Of a stretch of 9,047 bases of DNA, positions 6,541 through 9,047 are shown one piece after another (position 1 is the stretch's first letter; each line of letters opens with the position of its first letter). The notes under the pieces are model-generated. The model had not been told where the DNA came from and did no database searches. It saw nothing but the letters and a program-made list of their open reading frames with translations. A program made the translations under genes and the position numbers. The stretch lies in contig JAUVDU010000045.1 in assembly GCA_030595135.1 (NCBI GenBank), positions 1 through 9,047 of the forward strand. Direction: 5' to 3'. The DNA comes from Deltaproteobacteria bacterium. Lineage in GTDB: Bacteria; Desulfobacterota; Anaeroferrophillalia; Anaeroferrophillales; Tharpellaceae.

Positions 6541-7320
6541 ATGTTTTCAGCAAAGCCTATCTTGTTACCGGGGTGGCGGGTCATGATTTTGGCAGCCGGT
6601 TTTGGAACGCGATTGAAACCTCTGACCGAGCGGTTGCCGAAACCTTTGGTTCCGATAGCCGGGCTGCCGATGCTGGCCCTTTCCCTTAATCGCTTAAGAA
6701 AACTTAAACCCCGGATTCTGGTGGTTAACGGGCATCATCTCTCGGCTCAGTTGGCGGCTTTTTTAGAACAATCTGTTTACGGTTTTCAGCAAACAGAGTA
6801 TCTTTATGAACCCCTGATTCTCGATACCGGAGGAGCTATTCGCAACGCCTCGCGTTATCTTCGCGGCCCTTTTTTTGTGACGACAAATGCCGATATTGTT
6901 AGTGATATCCCACTACTTGAGGCGGTTGCTCAACACCTGAAACGCCGGTCACTGGTGACCATGTTGTTGCATGATCGGGAGCGCTACAATCAGGTTGAAG
7001 TTGATTCCGGGGGGCGTATTCGGGGCTTTGGCCGTTTTCGGGCGGCTTCTGGAAACCGGATTTTGGCCTATACGGGTATTCAGATCTGTTCTCCATTGTT
7101 ACTCGATCTGATGGCGCGGGAGAAGTCCGGTTGTCCTTTCTCCCTGATCACTTTTTATCGCCGCCTTCTGGCGGCCGGCCGGGACGATATCGTCAGCCAT
7201 GTTGTGGATATGCAGAACGAATATTATTGGCGGGATGTCGGAACTCCGGATGATCTTGTTGCCATCGAACATGACCTGGTTCAAAATGCCGGTCTCGCCG
7301 CGAGGTTGGGAGTTGTTTGA
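6541..7320 (+). CDS. Sugar-1-phosphate nucleotidyltransferase (NTP_transferase fold; MurU/HddC-like)
   Basis: 259 residues, cytoplasmic. The nucleotide-binding signature LAAGFGTRLKPLT (17-29) with PKPL (33-36) places it in the NTP_transferase family (PF00483), which joins a sugar 1-phosphate to a nucleoside triphosphate and releases pyrophosphate. DTGGAI (95-100) and the metal-binding NAD (116-118, usually NGD in relatives) follow, and WRDVGTP (230-236) closes the core. The length and absence of a left-handed beta-helix domain resemble MurU (N-acetylmuramate-1-phosphate uridylyltransferase) or the heptose-1-phosphate enzymes rather than RmlA or GlmU; the true substrate cannot be read. The start is ATG 6541 with AGGA 9 nt before it. 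Its stop overlaps the waaA start by 4 bp, so a role in lipopolysaccharide or envelope sugar activation is likely, though context alone does not decide between lipopolysaccharide and peptidoglycan recycling. Confidence 0.85.
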   Translation: MFSAKPILLPGWRVMILAAGFGTRLKPLTERLPKPLVPIAGLPMLALSLNRLRKLKPRILVVNGHHLSAQLAAFLEQSVYGFQQTEYLYEPLILDTGGAIRNASRYLRGPFFVTTNADIVSDIPLLEAVAQHLKRRSLVTMLLHDRERYNQVEVDSGGRIRGFGRFRAASGNRILAYTGIQICSPLLLDLMAREKSGCPFSLITFYRRLLAAGRDDIVSHVVDMQNEYYWRDVGTPDDLVAIEHDLVQNAGLAARLGVV

Positions 7321-8648
7321 ATTTGTATATCATTTATAATATTATTCTTTGTTCTTTACTGTTGTTGTCCTGGCCGGGTCTGTTGTGGTATATGCATCGA
7401 CGGCAGGGGAGCCTTGAAGGCTTAAGTGAACGTTTGGGTTGGGGCTGGCCGCGACCGCAATTTCAGGCCGGAAGTAAATCTCGGACAAACTGGTTTCATG
7501 GTGCCTCAGTTGGTGAAATTCAGATGCTGGTGCCGTTGATTCAGGCTTGGTGCAAATGTTATCCGGAAACCGGGCTGTTACTGACGACAATGACCTTGAC
7601 CGGTCGTCAAACCGCCAAAAGACTTTTTCCTGACGCTCGGGTTGTATTGTTGCCTCTTGATCTGCCGGGGTTGTGGCCCCGCTTTTTTCGCCGTTTTCGG
7701 CCTGCGTGCCTGATTATTGCTGAGACCGAACTTTGGCCCAATTTGCTTCATTACGCCAAACGTCAGGGTTTGCCCCTGGCTTTGGTCAATGCCCGACTCT
7801 CTTTGAAAAGCTTTACAAATTATCGTTTTTACCGGTTTTTTACCAAGACCATATTCGCCGCTCCGACCGTCGTGGTGGTTCAGGATCAGGTTTCGGGCCA
7901 ACGTTTTACCGAGCTCGGCACTTCTCCTGAACGAATTATTTTAAGCGGCAATATGAAGTTTGATCTGCTCCCTCCTGAAAATAGTGGGGCGCAAACCCTT
8001 TACCAGAATCTGTTTGCTCCGGAAATTCCGGTTGTCGTGGCGGGGTCTACGCATCCTGGAGAGGAGGAGATGATCCTTGACGCTTGGGAAAAATGTGCCT
8101 TACAAGTTCCTGAAGCTTGCAAAAATGCATGTTTGGTGCTGGCTCCCCGTCATCCTCAGCGTTTTGCCGAGGTGGCGGAATTTCTGACTTTAAGAAAGGT
8201 CGATTTCCTGCGTTTTTCATTATGGAAAGAGAGATCAGAGATCGCCGCTTTGCCTAAAGTGCCGGCGGTTTTGTTACTTGATACCTTGGGTGATCTGATC
8301 CACTTTTATCGTCTCTCTCGTTTTGCGATTATCGGCGGCACTCTGGTGCCCGGGGTCGGCGGTCATAATCCTTTGGAGGCGGCGGTTTTTGCTAAAGCAG
8401 TTATTCATGGATCCTATATTGCTAATTTCAGGGATGGTTTCGGCTACCTTGATGACCAAGGCGGAGGCTTGCCGGTTGATGGTGAGGCTGAGCTGGAAAT
8501 TCTTTTTTGCCGCTGTCTGCAGGAACCTGGTTTTGCGCTGGGTGAGGGTTTAAAAGCGGCCGCTACCGTTGATCGGCATCGGGGGGCGGTGAGTCGAACG
8601 ATGATTTCCTTGGAAGAGGCTTTCTTACGAATGAAGTTTTACTCATAA
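7317..8648 (+). CDS. waaA: 3-deoxy-D-manno-octulosonic acid (Kdo) transferase WaaA/KdtA
   Basis: 443 residues, close to the usual length. WaaA transfers Kdo from CMP-Kdo to lipid A precursor on the inner membrane face, the first step of lipopolysaccharide core assembly. An N-terminal membrane anchor (about 3-25) is followed by basic MHRRQ. HGASVGE (61-67) contains the catalytic glutamate E67 of the family, and ETELWPN (136-142) is also characteristic. The GT-B C-terminal half shows GSTHPGEEE (243-251), APRHPQRF (276-283) and GGTLVPGVGGHNPLEAA (340-356), which form the CMP-Kdo site. The TTG start at 7317 overlaps the upstream TGA (TTGA) with GGGAG 4 nt before it; there is no better ATG until residue 26, inside the family's N-terminal region. 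How many Kdo residues it adds cannot be told. Confidence 0.95.
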   Translation: MNLYIIYNIILCSLLLLSWPGLLWYMHRRQGSLEGLSERLGWGWPRPQFQAGSKSRTNWFHGASVGEIQMLVPLIQAWCKCYPETGLLLTTMTLTGRQTAKRLFPDARVVLLPLDLPGLWPRFFRRFRPACLIIAETELWPNLLHYAKRQGLPLALVNARLSLKSFTNYRFYRFFTKTIFAAPTVVVVQDQVSGQRFTELGTSPERIILSGNMKFDLLPPENSGAQTLYQNLFAPEIPVVVAGSTHPGEEEMILDAWEKCALQVPEACKNACLVLAPRHPQRFAEVAEFLTLRKVDFLRFSLWKERSEIAALPKVPAVLLLDTLGDLIHFYRLSRFAIIGGTLVPGVGGHNPLEAAVFAKAVIHGSYIANFRDGFGYLDDQGGGLPVDGEAELEILFCRCLQEPGFALGEGLKAAATVDRHRGAVSRTMISLEEAFLRMKFYS

Positions 8649-8678
8649 TGGTCAAAGCTTAAAATTTGCGACATCAAA

Positions 8679-8748
8679 ATTTGTGTTGATTTGTGTTTAT
8701 CTGTGGTTAAAAAATCGGAACCACAAATGGACACAAATTAACACAAAT
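8679..8748. repeat. G/T-rich long palindrome, 30-bp arms, after waaA
   Basis: The arms 8679-8708 and 8719-8748 are inverted repeats with 26 of 30 positions matching, around a 10-base spacer AAAAAATCGG. In the + strand RNA three of the four differences become G-U wobbles, leaving one mismatch. Within each arm a unit like TTTGTGTTNA recurs at about 10-bp steps. It begins 31 bp after the waaA stop. It could act as a 3' transcript stabiliser or a weak terminator, but no U-run follows on the + strand. It resembles a dispersed intergenic repeat family. Confidence 0.7.
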
Positions 8749-8767
8749 AAAAGCAACCTGTTTAATT

Positions 8768-8780
8768 CCGGCCAGGCCGG
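8768..8780. repeat. Short GC palindrome CCGGCC-A-GGCCGG
   Basis: Perfect 6-bp arms around one base; as RNA this is a 5-bp stem with a 3-nt loop. No T-run follows on either strand, so it is not a canonical intrinsic terminator. It stands out as GC-rich in AT-rich surroundings. Confidence 0.4.
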
Positions 8781-8797
8781 GTTAGTGAAGATAAAGT

Positions 8798-8827
8798 TTG
8801 ACTTTGTCACTCCCATTTCGTTACAAT
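8798..8827 (+). promoter_or_regulatory. purM: Predicted sigma70-like promoter for purM
   Basis: TTGACT (8798-8803), 18 nt, TACAAT (8822-8827): five of six consensus bases in each box. Transcription would start near 8834, giving a leader of about 150 nt that contains the 67-bp MITE. Confidence 0.5.
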
Positions 8828-8890
8828 CGTCTTTGATAATTTTTACAGACAAAGTTGTCAGCTTTCTCGAATTTAAATATTGACAATTCA

Positions 8891-8957
8891 GTAACTATTC
8901 AGCTAACCCGCAAATTCATCAATATATGGTGCTTCTCTACTTGTGCTGAATAGTTAC
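8891..8957. mobile_element. 67-bp MITE with perfect 13-bp terminal inverted repeats and perfect 8-bp target duplication
   Basis: The left end GTAACTATTCAGC (8891-8903) and right end GCTGAATAGTTAC (8945-8957) are exact reverse complements. The element is bracketed by the direct repeat ACAATTCA (8883-8890 and 8958-8965), a perfect 8-bp target-site duplication. The 41-bp interior has no coding capacity and no clear secondary structure. GTAA ends with an 8-bp duplication match the IS66-family pattern. It sits 11 nt upstream of the purM Shine-Dalgarno, so in the purM transcript its ends could pair into a 13-bp hairpin. It shares its terminus with the 199-bp element at 6212-6410. Confidence 0.88.
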
Positions 8958-8968
8958 ACAATTCAATT

Positions 8969-8974
8969 AAAGGA
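8969..8974 (+). promoter_or_regulatory. purM: Ribosome binding site deciding the purM TTG start
   Basis: AAAGGA ends 8 nt before TTG 8983. There is no in-frame ATG between it and the conserved YKDAGVDIEAGN block, so TTG is the start. Confidence 0.7.
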
Positions 8975-8982
8975 AACTTGTT

Positions 8983-9047
8983 TTGACTAAATCAAATAAA
9001 GGAACGACCTATAAAGATGCCGGGGTTGATATTGAAGCCGGTAACCG
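8983..9047 (+). CDS. purM: Phosphoribosylformylglycinamidine cyclo-ligase (AIR synthetase) PurM, N-terminal fragment
   Basis: Only the first 21 codons and two bases are in the window. They read MTKSNKGTTY followed by KDAGVDIEAGN, the highly conserved N-terminal signature of PurM, which closes the imidazole ring of 5-aminoimidazole ribotide in purine synthesis (ATP-dependent, cytoplasmic). The start is TTG with AAAGGA 8 nt before it. No other purine gene is in view, and it is separated from waaA by 334 bp holding its own predicted promoter and a MITE in the leader. The rest of the gene is beyond the edge. Confidence 0.9.
   Translation, partial: MTKSNKGTTYKDAGVDIEAGN

Noticed and set aside
8683..8883. 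66-residue + strand open frame after waaA
   Set aside because: It begins inside the G/T-rich palindrome and its first 20 residues are just the translation of that repeat; no ribosome site and no recognisable domain.
8880..8885. Perfect -35 box TTGACA overlapping the MITE target site
   Set aside because: No acceptable -10 box follows at 16-18 nt, either in the present sequence or in the reconstructed empty site.

Overview
The window looks like chromosome from an anaerobic Gram-negative bacterium, most likely of the Desulfobacterota (old Deltaproteobacteria). Three things point that way: a KorD-type ferredoxin subunit of a 2-oxoacid:ferredoxin oxidoreductase, an AhbD-type radical SAM heme synthase (the oxygen-independent siroheme route to heme b), and WaaA, which requires lipopolysaccharide. 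This placement is inferred from gene content; no rRNA or other phylogenetic marker is present.

Layout. 1-224 (-) is the start of korD, cut by the window edge. 442-4457 (+) is a two-gene unit: a periplasmic substrate-binding protein of the ABC_sub_bind/TrpX type whose stop overlaps the GTG start of a 995-residue hybrid histidine kinase (Cache-like sensor, HAMP, two PAS, HisKA, HATPase, receiver). No ABC permease or ATPase is present, so the binding protein looks like a sensory partner of the kinase. The kinase meets a convergent DUF456 membrane protein gene (4434-4943, -) with a 24-bp tail-to-tail overlap. Just upstream of DUF456 on the same strand is ahbD (4957-6054, -). 6541-8648 (+) holds a sugar-phosphate nucleotidyltransferase whose stop overlaps the TTG start of waaA, a likely cell-envelope operon. 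8983-9047 (+) is the first part of purM, also with a TTG start.

The two long gene-free stretches hold the less expected material. 6055-6540 contains the ahbD promoter and a leader palindrome, a 199-bp element with 15-bp terminal inverted repeats and a nearly perfect 8-bp target duplication (6212-6410), a lone third copy of the same terminus (6500-6512) and a G/T-rich repeat fragment. 8649-8982 contains a 30-bp-arm G/T-rich palindrome just after waaA, a good sigma70-like promoter, and a complete 67-bp MITE (8891-8957) with perfect 13-bp terminal repeats and a perfect 8-bp target duplication, lying in the presumed purM leader. Both elements share the terminus GTAACTATTCAGC. The 5'-GTAA end and 8-bp duplication fit mobilisation by an IS66-family transposase, which is not encoded here.

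There is no clear novel multi-gene system. The best candidates for follow-up are the LuxPQ-like binding-protein/hybrid-kinase pair and the small GTAACTATTCAGC element family.
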